Source of the DNA: Chitinophagaceae bacterium T5-Br10_B2g13
Lineage (GTDB): Bacteria > Bacteroidota > Rhodothermia > Balneolales > Balneolaceae
DNA: 43,807 bases
Direction of reading: 5' to 3'
Assembly: GCA_001564065.1 (NCBI GenBank)
Contig: LKNA01000018.1
Location: 1-43,807, forward strand
Shown: one piece after another, positions 25,135-33,862 of the stretch
Position numbering within the stretch: the stretch's first letter is position 1
Layout: every line of letters starts with the position of its first letter
The notes under the pieces: generated by a model
Told to the model about the DNA's origin: nothing
The model's database searches: none
What the model saw: the letters and a program-made list of their open reading frames with translations, nothing else
Program-made: the position numbers and the translations under genes

Positions 25135-26070
25135 TCAAACAAAGTCGTCGAACGGCCGATTTTTATTTGCCCCTTTCAACACTCTGTGGAGCTCATCGTG
25201 CGGAGCCTCAGGCTCCAGATGAATCGTGACAATTGCATCACTTTTGAGGGCGTCAATTAATTTTCTTTCAAGGATCGTTGCTTCATCGTGTGCTTTTTTC
25301 AGGTCGATCTCTTTTTTAAACGTCACATGCAGTTCTACCCAGGTCGTATGCCCCGATGTTCTGTGGCGCAAATGGTGCCATCCGGTTGCTTCCTCCGGCA
25401 GTTCGTTACTCAATACCTTTTTTAAGGCTCTATGTACGTCAGGGTCACGCGCGTCCATAATTCCATCAACCGAATAGCGGATCAGCTTAAACCCTTCGTA
25501 GGATATGTAGAATGCAATGGAAATACTGACAATCGTATCGAGATAGATCCATCCGGTCAGGTTAATTAAAAAGAGGGTTATAATAACACCGCCACTGGTC
25601 CAAACGTCGGTAAGCACATGTTTCCCGTTGCTAATCGCAATCATACTGTTCTCTTCGCGCCCAACTTTTTGAACGTACAATCCTAAAATCAGATTAATCA
25701 CTGCTGCAAAACCGACCAGATAAATCCCGATTCCAAGATTTTGAAGTTCAAACCCTGTAATCAAATTCTGGATTGCTAAAAACAGAATGGTTATGCCTGC
25801 CAGAATAATCACAACACCTTCAACCCCAACTGATAAAAACTCAATTCGCTCATGCCCGTAAAGGTGATTGTCATCAGCCGGCTTCAGGCTCAGGTGGTAC
25901 CCATATAAAACAAACCCAACTGCTAAAACATGAACAACCGATTCGGCAGCATCAGACATGGCCGTTGTTGAATCCGTAATCAAAAACGCCGCTATCTTGA
26001 CAACAAGCGACAGAAAGGAGACTGTCAAACTAATACGAAGAGCATTTTTAACTCTGGAAGATGCTGTCAT
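25135..26070 (-). CDS. Cation diffusion facilitator (CDF) metal transporter
   Basis: A 311-residue CDF antiporter for divalent metals, predicted with six TMs and a cytoplasmic C-terminal ferredoxin-like domain from about residue 210. TM2 carries MSDAAESVVHVLAV, so the site-A residues are Glu43 and His47 rather than the Asp-Asp of E. coli YiiP. TM5 carries GKHVLTDVW with His151 and Asp155. The loop HLYGHERIEF is typical of the family. The C-terminal part contains WHHLRHRTSGHTTWVELHVTF and IVTIHLEPEAPHDE. The altered TM2 residues suggest metal selectivity different from YiiP. It appears monocistronic, with no metal regulator adjacent. Confidence 0.9.
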   Translation of the reverse strand: MTASSRVKNALRISLTVSFLSLVVKIAAFLITDSTTAMSDAAESVVHVLAVGFVLYGYHLSLKPADDNHLYGHERIEFLSVGVEGVVIILAGITILFLAIQNLITGFELQNLGIGIYLVGFAAVINLILGLYVQKVGREENSMIAISNGKHVLTDVWTSGGVIITLFLINLTGWIYLDTIVSISIAFYISYEGFKLIRYSVDGIMDARDPDVHRALKKVLSNELPEEATGWHHLRHRTSGHTTWVELHVTFKKEIDLKKAHDEATILERKLIDALKSDAIVTIHLEPEAPHDELHRVLKGANKNRPFDDFV

Positions 26071-26166
26071 TTGTTAATCTGATGATTAAAAAGAATTCCG
26101 GACTATTGCTGAAAGCTAACCGGATAGTTTTTATTTTAGGAAGCTAATTAAAAAATAAGATTCATT

Positions 26167-27585
26167 TTGCTGGAAATTCCAAAACAACACAAAGAGATTT
26201 TTGAAGCCATCGGGAACATCGCGGAGTCTGCAGGGCAGAAAGTATTTGTAGTAGGTGGCTATGTTCGCGACTACTACCTCCAACGGTTGGACGCCGACGA
26301 TATCACCGATATCGATTTTGTAACCGTGGGTTCGGGCATTAAGCTAGCTGAAAAAATTTCGGCTGAGCTGAACACAAATAAGCTCACTGTATTTAAAAAG
26401 TTTGGCACTGCACAGGTGAAATATAAAGATTTAGACCTGGAGTTTGTGGGAGCCCGAAAAGAGAGCTATCGACGGGAATCGCGGAAACCGATTGTAGAAG
26501 ACGGAACACTCGAAGATGATCAGTTGCGGCGCGACCTGACGATTAATGCACTTTCGTGGTGCCTAAACCCTGATCAGTTTGGCGTTCTGTACGATCCCTT
26601 TAACGGTATTCAGGACTTAAAAAATAAAATCGTCAGAACTCCCATCGACCCTGAGCAAACGTTTAGTGACGATCCGCTGCGAATGATGCGTGCCGTACGA
26701 TTTGCAACACAGCTTCAGTTCGAGATTGATCCAAAAACATTTGCTGCAATCAGTAAAATGTCTCACAGGCTATCCATTATCTCAAAAGAGAGAATCCTGG
26801 ATGAACTGAACAAAATTGTATTGAGCCCGAAGCCCTCCATCGGATTTGAACTGCTGCTAAAAACAGGACTTCTGAAAGAGTTTTTCCCTGAGATGGTAAA
26901 CCTGCTCGGTGTGGATGAGCGAAACGGCCAGCGCCACAAAGACAATTTCTGGCACACTTTAAAAGTTCTGGATAACACCGCAAATAAAAGTGATGACCTC
27001 TGGCTGCGCTGGGCTGCTATTATGCACGATATTGCTAAACCGCCCACAAAAAAGTTCGTAAAGGGAGTTGGCTGGACATTTCATGGTCACGACGCATTAG
27101 GCGCTAAATGGGTGCCAAGGATTTTTAAACGCCTGGGTCTTCCACTGGATGAGCGCATGCGCTATGTTCAAAAACTGGTACGGCTTCACCTCAGGCCAAT
27201 TGCGCTTGTTTCGGAAGAGGTAAGCGACAGTGCCGTACGCCGACTGATCTATGAAGCAGGAGACGATATCGAAGACTTGATGGCTCTCTGCCGGGCAGAT
27301 ATCACCAGTAAAAATGAATGGCGACGGAAAAAGTACCGCAACAACTTCGATCGGGTTGAGAAAAAAATCGTTGAGGTAGAAGAGAAAGACCGGATGCGAA
27401 ACTGGAAAAATCCGATTGGTGGTGAAGAGATTATGAATGAACTTGGAGTTAAACCGGGCCCTGTTGTTGGCCGGGTGAAAGATCGCATCAAAAACGCCAT
27501 TCTTGATGGTGATATTCCGAATAATTACGATGCTGCTTATCAGTATCTTCAGGATATAAAGTCTGAATACATCGAGACAAAATAA
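26167..27585 (+). CDS. CCA-adding-type tRNA nucleotidyltransferase with HD domain
   Basis: A 472-residue class II nucleotidyltransferase. The catalytic head is VFVVGGYVRDYYLQ and DITDIDFVTVGSG (the two catalytic Asp), then RRDLTINALSWCL, FSDDPLRMMRAVRFATQL, and the neck domain SKERILDELNKIVLSPKPSIGFELLLKTGLL. An HD domain follows (RHKDNFWHTLKVLDN, then RWAAIMHDIAKP), as in CCA enzymes that also remove 2',3'-cyclic phosphates. Poly(A) polymerase is the alternative assignment, but the HD domain favours tRNA CCA addition or repair. No ATG exists near the conserved N-terminus; TTG at 26167 is the likely start. ispE follows 35 bp downstream. Confidence 0.92.
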   Translation: MLEIPKQHKEIFEAIGNIAESAGQKVFVVGGYVRDYYLQRLDADDITDIDFVTVGSGIKLAEKISAELNTNKLTVFKKFGTAQVKYKDLDLEFVGARKESYRRESRKPIVEDGTLEDDQLRRDLTINALSWCLNPDQFGVLYDPFNGIQDLKNKIVRTPIDPEQTFSDDPLRMMRAVRFATQLQFEIDPKTFAAISKMSHRLSIISKERILDELNKIVLSPKPSIGFELLLKTGLLKEFFPEMVNLLGVDERNGQRHKDNFWHTLKVLDNTANKSDDLWLRWAAIMHDIAKPPTKKFVKGVGWTFHGHDALGAKWVPRIFKRLGLPLDERMRYVQKLVRLHLRPIALVSEEVSDSAVRRLIYEAGDDIEDLMALCRADITSKNEWRRKKYRNNFDRVEKKIVEVEEKDRMRNWKNPIGGEEIMNELGVKPGPVVGRVKDRIKNAILDGDIPNNYDAAYQYLQDIKSEYIETK

Positions 27586-27620
27586 GCCCGCAAACCTAAA
27601 CAGAGGCTAGAGAACAAAAT

Positions 27621-28484
27621 ATGTGGATTGCCAACTCGTACGGAAAAATTAATCTTGGACTTCATGTTTTAGAGAAACTTCCGACCGGTTATCACCGAAT
27701 TGAAACCGGAATATGCTTTATAGAATGGAAGGATCGGTTTGAAGTAGAGAAATCTGAATCGTACCAGTTAACAATGTCTGATGAATCGATTCCGACAGGA
27801 CCCTCAAATTTAATTACTAAAGCTTACAACACATTCGAAAAGTACGTTGGATTAAAAAACCACTATCGCTTCAATGTTACCAAAAATATACCCGCAGGTG
27901 CCGGCCTTGGAGGGGGCAGCAGTAATGCCGCTTTAACGCTAAGAATTCTGAACAAGCTGGAAGAAACCGGACTATCTGCTGAAGAACTTATCGACATTGG
28001 CCGTACACTTGGGGCTGATGTTCCATTCTTTATCAAAGGAAAGCCGGGCATTGCCTCCGGCTTAGGTCATGATATTGAGCCGGCCGATATCCAGCCCGAT
28101 GCATGGATTGTGACGATGTACCCAAACTTTGAAAGCTCTACGGCAGAAGTCTATCAAAATTGCATCCCAAATCCCGATCACGACTTTTCAATAAAAGGAG
28201 TGCTGCTGGAAGAAGAGAGCGACCAGTGGCGATTTCTGCTTGAGAATGATCTAGAAGCCCCGGTTTTTGCAAAACATGAACTAGTTGGCAATATTAAGGA
28301 TCAAATGCTTGAGTTCGGCGCTGAGTTCGCCATGATGAGCGGAAGCGGTTCCACGGTTTACGGTGTTTTTGAGCAGGATTTTGTTGCAATTAACGCCTAC
28401 GAGTCGTTTCATAAGCTTGGATTTCCGGCAAATATAACCAGGCCAAACTTTGAACCTGATCACGGTATTTACAGAAAAGACTAA
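27621..28484 (+). CDS. ispE: 4-diphosphocytidyl-2-C-methyl-D-erythritol kinase
   Basis: A 287-residue GHMP kinase of the non-mevalonate isoprenoid pathway that phosphorylates CDP-methylerythritol at the 2-hydroxyl. Motifs: SYGKINLGLHVLEKLPTGYHRIET at the N-terminus, IPAGAGLGGGSSNAALTL (ATP-binding GHMP loop), LGADVPFFIKGKPGIASGLG, and MMSGSGSTVYGVF near the C-terminus. Length is normal. It is co-directional with the tRNA nucleotidyltransferase and glgP (68 bp downstream). It tells us the organism makes isoprenoids by the MEP route. Confidence 0.95.
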   Translation: MWIANSYGKINLGLHVLEKLPTGYHRIETGICFIEWKDRFEVEKSESYQLTMSDESIPTGPSNLITKAYNTFEKYVGLKNHYRFNVTKNIPAGAGLGGGSSNAALTLRILNKLEETGLSAEELIDIGRTLGADVPFFIKGKPGIASGLGHDIEPADIQPDAWIVTMYPNFESSTAEVYQNCIPNPDHDFSIKGVLLEEESDQWRFLLENDLEAPVFAKHELVGNIKDQMLEFGAEFAMMSGSGSTVYGVFEQDFVAINAYESFHKLGFPANITRPNFEPDHGIYRKD

Positions 28485-28552
28485 ACATTTGGAGAGATTA
28501 GCTGGTCAGATCAGCACTCCCACTAACTATTGACAACTAACTTTTTGACATT

Positions 28553-31009
28553 ATGGGTAAAAAGAAAAACATTGACCCACGCGCCGGTATGGATGTGGAT
28601 TCCTTTAAAGAAGACATTAAACAGCACCTTAGATACACTCTCGCCAAAGATAAGTACTCCTCAACTGAATGGGACAACTATAGAAGTGTGGTGCTCTCCG
28701 TTATGGATCGCCTGCACGATCGCTGGCTGAATACACAGCAGAGCTACTATAAAAACGACGAAAAGAGAGTTTACTATATCTCGATGGAGTATCTGATCGG
28801 GCGCCTGCTCGACAACATGCTCGTAAACCTCGGCATGCAGGATGTAGCCGCGGATGCGATGAAAGAGGCCGGGTTGGATTACGATAAAGTTCGAAATGCC
28901 GAATGGGATGCCGGCCTCGGAAATGGCGGTCTGGGTCGTCTCGCAGCATGTTTCCTGGACTCAATGGCAACGTTGGGAATACCTGCTATCGGTTACGGAA
29001 TCCGATACGATTATGGAATCTTCTACCAAAGAATCGAGAACGGCTACCAAATTGAAAAACCGGATCTCTGGCTTCGGTACGGAAATCCATGGGATGTAGT
29101 GCGCCCTAAAATTCAGTACAATGTTCCGTTTTACGGAAACTCGCACGCTTATCATGATGATAACGGTGACTTAAGATTCCGCTGGGATAATACACACGAT
29201 GTATTGGCTGTAGCATACGATACTCCAATTCCCGGTTACAAAAATGATGTGGTTAATAATCTCCGACTTTGGAAAGCGTCATCCTCGTCATCTATCGACC
29301 TGAAGAGCTTTAACCAGGGACAATACATAGATGCGGTGCGTGACACACAGTTGAATGAAAATATTTCTCGTGTACTCTACCCGAACGACAAAGTATTTGT
29401 GGGACAAGAGCTGAGACTGAAACAGGAGTTTTTCCTTGTTGCCGCGTCTGTTCGCGATATCCTTCGCCGATTTAAGAAAACCAACGACGACTGGAGAAAA
29501 CTTCCTGATAAGGTTGCCATACAGTGTAACGACACTCACCCCAATCTGGCTATACCGGAAATGATGAGAATTCTGGTTGACGAAGAGGGGCTCAATTGGG
29601 ATCTGGCATGGGATATCACTAAAAAGACTATGGCCTATACAAATCATACGCTTCTCCCTGAAGCGCTTGAAAAGTGGCCTGTGTCTCTGCTGAGAAGCCT
29701 GCTTCCACGTCATCTGCAGATCATTTATGAGATCAACCGAAGATTCTTGAATGAGATTAGTGATCAAATCGGTGACGATAAAGGAAAGGTCAGCCGGCTT
29801 TCGATTGTTGGAGAGGGTGAAGATCCGGTAGTACACATGGCTTCGCTCGGTATTGTAGGTTCACACAAAGTTAACGGCGTGGCCGCACTACATAGCAACC
29901 TGATTAAAAAGCATCTATTTAAGGATTTCTATGAAATCTATCCTGAGAAATTCACCAACAAGACCAACGGTATCACACCTCGCCGCTGGCTGCGGCAATC
30001 GAACCGTGAATTGTCTGACTTGATAACCGGTGAAATCGGTGAAGGGTGGGTAACCGATCTGGATCAGCTGAAGAAGCTGGAGAAATTTGTGGACGACAAG
30101 AAGTTCATGAAGAAGTTTGCCCAGGTGAAGCAGAACAACAAGCAGCGCATGGCAGACTACATCGAAGATAAGCGCGGTATTAAAGTGAATACCAAGTCGA
30201 TGTTTGATATCCAGATTAAACGAATTCACGAGTACAAGCGTCAATTTATGCTTGCGCTTTATGCCATCACACAGTACAACCGCATCAAAGCAAACCCGGA
30301 CGGTGACTATGTTCCGCGTACGATCCTTGTTGCCGGGAAAGCCGCGCCGGGGTATACCATGGCTAAGCTCTTCATCAAACTGATGAATGACATTGGGGAG
30401 AAAATCAACAACGATTCGGATGTGGGTGATAAGCTGAAATTTATCTTTCTCGAAAATTACAGCGTAACCCTGGCCGAGAAGATGATTCCATCTGCCAACC
30501 TCTCCGAACAGATCTCAACCGCCGGATTTGAAGCATCCGGTACCGGTAACATGAAGTTTGCCCTGAACGGTGCTCTCACGATTGGAACACTAGACGGCGC
30601 CAATGTGGAGATCAAAGAAGAGGTGGGAGATGAAAATATCTATATCTTCGGCAACACCGTTGATGACGTTGAGCGACTCCGACATGAAGGATACAATCCG
30701 TGGGACTATTACAACTCCAACGAAGAGCTTAAGAAAGCCCTCGATCAGATTAAGGATGGATTCTTTAATGATGACACGGAGCTGTATCAGCCTATCATCG
30801 ATTCTCTGCTGCATAAAGGAGACTACTTCCTGGTACTGGCCGATTACGAAGCTTACGTTAACAAGCAGGCGGAATTGGATGAGCTCTATAAAGATCAGGA
30901 TGAGTGGAATCGCAAAGCCCTGCTCAATACGGCACGGGTTGGAAAGTTCTCTTCAGACCGTACCATTAGAGATTATGCGGAAGAAATCTGGGACGTGGAA
31001 GTGAAATAA
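28553..31009 (+). CDS. glgP: Glycogen/alpha-glucan phosphorylase (GT35)
   Basis: An 818-residue GT35 phosphorylase, the usual bacterial size, releasing glucose-1-phosphate from alpha-1,4-glucans. Hallmarks are RVYYISMEYLIGRLLDNML, DAGLGNGGLGRLAACFLDSMATL, AIQCNDTHPNLAIPEMMRIL, TNHTLLPEALEKWP, KTNGITPRRWL, RIHEYKRQFML, and the pyridoxal-phosphate region EASGTGNMKFALNGALTIGTLDGANVEI, whose Lys in GNMKF binds PLP. It ends at a clear terminator. It is about 10 kb from glgB/malQ and has its own upstream gap, so it is probably regulated separately from the branching enzyme. Confidence 0.98.
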   Translation: MGKKKNIDPRAGMDVDSFKEDIKQHLRYTLAKDKYSSTEWDNYRSVVLSVMDRLHDRWLNTQQSYYKNDEKRVYYISMEYLIGRLLDNMLVNLGMQDVAADAMKEAGLDYDKVRNAEWDAGLGNGGLGRLAACFLDSMATLGIPAIGYGIRYDYGIFYQRIENGYQIEKPDLWLRYGNPWDVVRPKIQYNVPFYGNSHAYHDDNGDLRFRWDNTHDVLAVAYDTPIPGYKNDVVNNLRLWKASSSSSIDLKSFNQGQYIDAVRDTQLNENISRVLYPNDKVFVGQELRLKQEFFLVAASVRDILRRFKKTNDDWRKLPDKVAIQCNDTHPNLAIPEMMRILVDEEGLNWDLAWDITKKTMAYTNHTLLPEALEKWPVSLLRSLLPRHLQIIYEINRRFLNEISDQIGDDKGKVSRLSIVGEGEDPVVHMASLGIVGSHKVNGVAALHSNLIKKHLFKDFYEIYPEKFTNKTNGITPRRWLRQSNRELSDLITGEIGEGWVTDLDQLKKLEKFVDDKKFMKKFAQVKQNNKQRMADYIEDKRGIKVNTKSMFDIQIKRIHEYKRQFMLALYAITQYNRIKANPDGDYVPRTILVAGKAAPGYTMAKLFIKLMNDIGEKINNDSDVGDKLKFIFLENYSVTLAEKMIPSANLSEQISTAGFEASGTGNMKFALNGALTIGTLDGANVEIKEEVGDENIYIFGNTVDDVERLRHEGYNPWDYYNSNEELKKALDQIKDGFFNDDTELYQPIIDSLLHKGDYFLVLADYEAYVNKQAELDELYKDQDEWNRKALLNTARVGKFSSDRTIRDYAEEIWDVEVK

Positions 31010-31043
31010 TAATCACTCTTATTTTCTTATTCTAAGTATATCT

Positions 31044-31075
31044 AAAGCCCTTCTGATTTCAGGAGGGCTTTTCTT
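31044..31075 (+). terminator. Intrinsic terminator of glgP
   Basis: AAAGCCC (31044-31050) pairs with GGGCTTT (31065-31071), extended inward by TTCTG against CAGGA. It is followed by TCTTTTT. It lies 34 bp after the glgP stop. Confidence 0.85.
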
Positions 31076-31089
31076 TTTGGTCTTTATTT

Positions 31090-31152
31090 CAGCAAAGAGA
31101 TTCCTCTTTTCTCGCAGGGGTTCGCAGATTAAAGCGCTGATTTTCGCAAAGT
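31090..31152. repeat. Dispersed CGCAGATT-type degenerate intergenic repeat, copy 1
   Basis: This stretch contains TCTCGCAGGGGTTCGCAGATT and GATTTTCGCAAAG, a degenerate tandem of the core TTCGCAGATT. The same core recurs at 37650-37700 (CTCGCAGATTTTCGCAGAGG). Both copies are intergenic. Comparable CGCAGATT-rich strings occur between genes in many Bacteroidota; their origin is unclear. Confidence 0.4.
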
Positions 31153-31186
31153 GAGTTTAGTATTTAAGGTAGAAACTGATGAAAAT

Positions 31187-31213
31187 AAGCAGTCATATCT
31201 AGTCTTACTGCTT
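31187..31213 (-). terminator. Possible terminator of the MFS small-subunit operon
   Basis: On the minus strand AAGCAGT (complement of 31207-31213) pairs with ACTGCTT (complement of 31187-31193), followed by ATTTTC. It is 16 bp beyond the stop of the 46-residue gene. The loop is 13 nt and the T-run is short. Confidence 0.4.
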
Positions 31214-31229
31214 AACCATTTAAAAATAA

Positions 31230-31370
31230 CTAAGACCCTGTAAAGAGAGGCAATGAGCGCAGTACAACTTCATAAATTCCCCACATCAGGGGGATGCTTA
31301 CAAAGAGCCAGGCCAGTATGATGTAGATTACCGGTGTTTTTTTGATCTCGTTTTCTTTCTCTTTTGTCAT
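31230..31370 (-). CDS. Small (46-residue) membrane partner of the OFA-type MFS transporter
   Basis: A short gene, ATG at 31370 and TAG at 31230. The protein begins MTKEKENEIKKTP, then has one predicted TM helix (VIYIILAWLFVSIPLMWGIY), and ends EVVLRSLPLFTGS. The AWLFVSIPLMWGIYEVVLRSLPLF pattern matches the very small proteins encoded directly after OFA/oxalate-formate-type MFS genes and often annotated as MFS transporter small subunit. Its ATG overlaps the MFS stop in an ATGA, a strong sign of translational coupling and of a real gene despite its size. Topology is probably N-in with a short periplasmic tail. Function is inferred; it may stabilise the carrier. Confidence 0.82.
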   Translation of the reverse strand: MTKEKENEIKKTPVIYIILAWLFVSIPLMWGIYEVVLRSLPLFTGS

Positions 31371-32731
31371 GACCCTTCGCCCTTTTTCTCTTTAAAAAGA
31401 TGGTGTTTGGCATCCACCTCTTTTACAAAATAGTTACAAATCAGGCCGATGAGCAGCAGCCCTGCCATGATATACATTGTAACCGTATACGCTTCTGCTT
31501 TATCAACCCCTGCATTGATCTGTATTTCACGTATGTAGTTCACCAGAACCGGACCCAGAATACCCGCAGTGGCCCAGGCAGTAAGCAATCGCCCGTGAAT
31601 GGCACCAACCTGATACGTGCCAAAAAGGTCTCTAAGGTAAGCCGGTATCGTGGCAAATCCGCCGCCGTACATGCTCATGATAATACCGAACCCGATCACA
31701 AATAGAACTGCTGTATCGAGCCGCCCGAGTGATGGGATCAAAGAGTACATGAGCAGCCCTAAACCGAAGTAAATCGCATAAACTGTTTTGCGCCCGATTT
31801 TATCGGATAGTGATGACCAGAAAAAGCGCCCAACCAGATTAAACAGACTCAGCAGCCCCACAAACCCTGCAGCAGCTTCTGCTGTAATCACTCCTTCAAA
31901 CATCTCCTGAATCATCGGTGACGCCTGACCCAGCACTCCGATGCCGGCCGTTACATTCACACAGAGTATTACCCATAGCAGCCAGAATTGAGGGGTTTTG
32001 AGCGCTGTATCCGCATCAACGTGATTATTTGTAATTAGTTTTCTTGGTTTCTCTGAGGGTACATATCCTTCCGGTTTCCACTCTTTCGGAGGGATACGAA
32101 CCGTAATTACCCCAAACATCATCAGGGCAAAATAGATCATCCCCATCACCATAAACGTTTGAGAAACTCCAACAGTGGCTTCTGTCGAAAAAAAGTCGAG
32201 CAGAGCAACCGCGAGAGGTGATCCGATCATGGCGCCACCGCCAAAACCCATAATTGCCATTCCGGTGGCCATTCCCGGCCGGTCGGGGAACCATTTAATG
32301 AGCGTGGATACCGGTGAGATATAACCGATTCCCAGGCCGATTCCTCCCAACACTCCATACCCCAGGTAGACAATCCAGATCTGATGCAGATGAACGCCGA
32401 GAGCGGATACAAAAAATCCACCGCTGAAGCAGAGCGCAGCAACAAACATCGCTTTCCTTGGACCCACCCGCTCAAGCCACTTCCCAAACACCGCAGCTGA
32501 AAGTCCCAGGAAAACAATGGCGATGGAGAAGATCCATCCTATGGTTGTAAGCTTCCAGTCGTCGGGAGCGGACTCTGCCACTCCAATAATTTGGGAGAGC
32601 GGTAAATTAAAAACACTGAATGCATAAACCTGACCAATAGACAAATGTATTGCCAGTGCGGCCGGCGGTATCAGCCATCGGCTAAAACCTGGTTTTGCTA
32701 CTGTTTTTTCACGATCAAAAAAGGAGTGCAA
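31367..32731 (-). CDS. MFS transporter, oxalate/formate antiporter (OFA)-like
   Basis: A 454-residue, 12-TM major facilitator. The N-terminal RWLIPPAALAIHLSIGQVYAFSVFNLPLSQ and the TM4 region GIGLGIGYISPVSTLIKWFPDRPGMATGMAIMGFGGGAM are characteristic of the OFA/OxlT branch. The central loop YVPSEKPRK and the C-half motif A-like FFWSSLSDKIGRK are present. The substrate may be a small carboxylate, but no oxalate or formate catabolic gene is nearby. The only plausible N-terminal start is TTG at 32731. It overlaps the small-subunit gene by 4 nt and is divergent from mscS. Confidence 0.88.
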   Translation of the reverse strand: MHSFFDREKTVAKPGFSRWLIPPAALAIHLSIGQVYAFSVFNLPLSQIIGVAESAPDDWKLTTIGWIFSIAIVFLGLSAAVFGKWLERVGPRKAMFVAALCFSGGFFVSALGVHLHQIWIVYLGYGVLGGIGLGIGYISPVSTLIKWFPDRPGMATGMAIMGFGGGAMIGSPLAVALLDFFSTEATVGVSQTFMVMGMIYFALMMFGVITVRIPPKEWKPEGYVPSEKPRKLITNNHVDADTALKTPQFWLLWVILCVNVTAGIGVLGQASPMIQEMFEGVITAEAAAGFVGLLSLFNLVGRFFWSSLSDKIGRKTVYAIYFGLGLLMYSLIPSLGRLDTAVLFVIGFGIIMSMYGGGFATIPAYLRDLFGTYQVGAIHGRLLTAWATAGILGPVLVNYIREIQINAGVDKAEAYTVTMYIMAGLLLIGLICNYFVKEVDAKHHLFKEKKGEGS

Positions 32732-32938
32732 TGGAATGATATTTAGTCTGAATCTTTTAAACCGGTACCGTTCCGGTATTTATACCAAAAATACCTTGAT
32801 AAATAGTCTTCAATATAATTAAAACACATGATTCTCTAGTCAGTAAAACAGACTACTAAATAGGACTTCTTCATTAGCGCACTATTTTTATATTTTGACC
32901 TACTTTTTCTGACCAATTTATTCCGATTCAAAAAATTT

Positions 32939-33862
32939 ATGGATAACAATAACTTTTTCGAACAATCTTATACAGAGATCATAAGCTCAGCGCATGAGCT
33001 GCTTACCACAACTCTCTTCCAGCTTCAGGAGACCCAGGTAAGTCTACTCACACTGATCATCTTTTTTCTGTTTCTGATCGCCTTTATCATTGCAAGCAGA
33101 GTTATTAAACGTATTTTGCTCAACCGAGTTTTATCCAGATTTGAAATAGAATCGGGCCTGCGATACACACTGGCAAGGATATCTCAATATATCATCGTCA
33201 CGATCGGTGTATTAATCTCATTTCAATTTATTGGAATAAATCTTAGCAGCCTTGCCGTTATTTTCGGTTTCCTCTCTGTCGGTATCGGTTTTGGCCTTCA
33301 GAATATCACATCCAACTTCATATCAGGATTGATTGTACTCTTTGAGCGACCCATCAGCGTGGGAGACCGTGTCAAAGTAGCAGGAATTGAAGGAGATGTT
33401 CTTGAAATTAATATCCGTGCCACTAAAATCAGGACATTGAACAAGGTTTCGATTATTGTTCCTAACTCAGAGTTTGTTTCCAGTAATGTAATCAACTACT
33501 CGCACGGTGACCCTGAATTTCGGCTGGATGTCAGTGTTGGTGTATCGTATGGTTCAGATTTGGACACCGTTATGAAGGCACTTAAAGAAGTGGCTGATGA
33601 AAATGAAACAGCTCTAACTGATCCCGAACCGCAAATACATCTTGTTTCATTTGGCGATTCATCCTGGGATATGCAGCTGCGCGTCTGGATTCCGGACGTA
33701 AAACGCTATCCGTTTGTTCGAAATGAGATCAATCAAGCTATTGTTCACAAATTCAGGGAGTATGGAATTGAAATACCATTTCCTCAGCGCGATCTGCATG
33801 TTCGATCAAGTGTGCCGGTTCCTGTTGATCAGGCCAAAAAAACTGACGAAACCAAAAATTGA
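32939..33862 (+). CDS. Small-conductance mechanosensitive channel (MscS family)
   Basis: A 307-residue MscS-type channel, homoheptameric in known members, that opens on membrane tension during hypo-osmotic shock. Predicted TMs are at about residues 35-58, 80-105 and 108-130. The pore helix and beta domain read SVGIGFGLQNITSNFISGLIVLFERPISVGDRVKVAGIEGDVLEINIRATKIRT, followed by IVPNSEFVSSNVINYS, all diagnostic. The C-terminal alpha/beta domain ends EYGIEIPFPQRDLHVR. It overlaps the next gene by 4 nt (TTGA). Confidence 0.95.
   Translation: MDNNNFFEQSYTEIISSAHELLTTTLFQLQETQVSLLTLIIFFLFLIAFIIASRVIKRILLNRVLSRFEIESGLRYTLARISQYIIVTIGVLISFQFIGINLSSLAVIFGFLSVGIGFGLQNITSNFISGLIVLFERPISVGDRVKVAGIEGDVLEINIRATKIRTLNKVSIIVPNSEFVSSNVINYSHGDPEFRLDVSVGVSYGSDLDTVMKALKEVADENETALTDPEPQIHLVSFGDSSWDMQLRVWIPDVKRYPFVRNEINQAIVHKFREYGIEIPFPQRDLHVRSSVPVPVDQAKKTDETKN

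Noticed and set aside
29288..29836. A 182-residue minus-strand frame inside glgP
   Set aside because: Antisense shadow within an invariant part of the phosphorylase.
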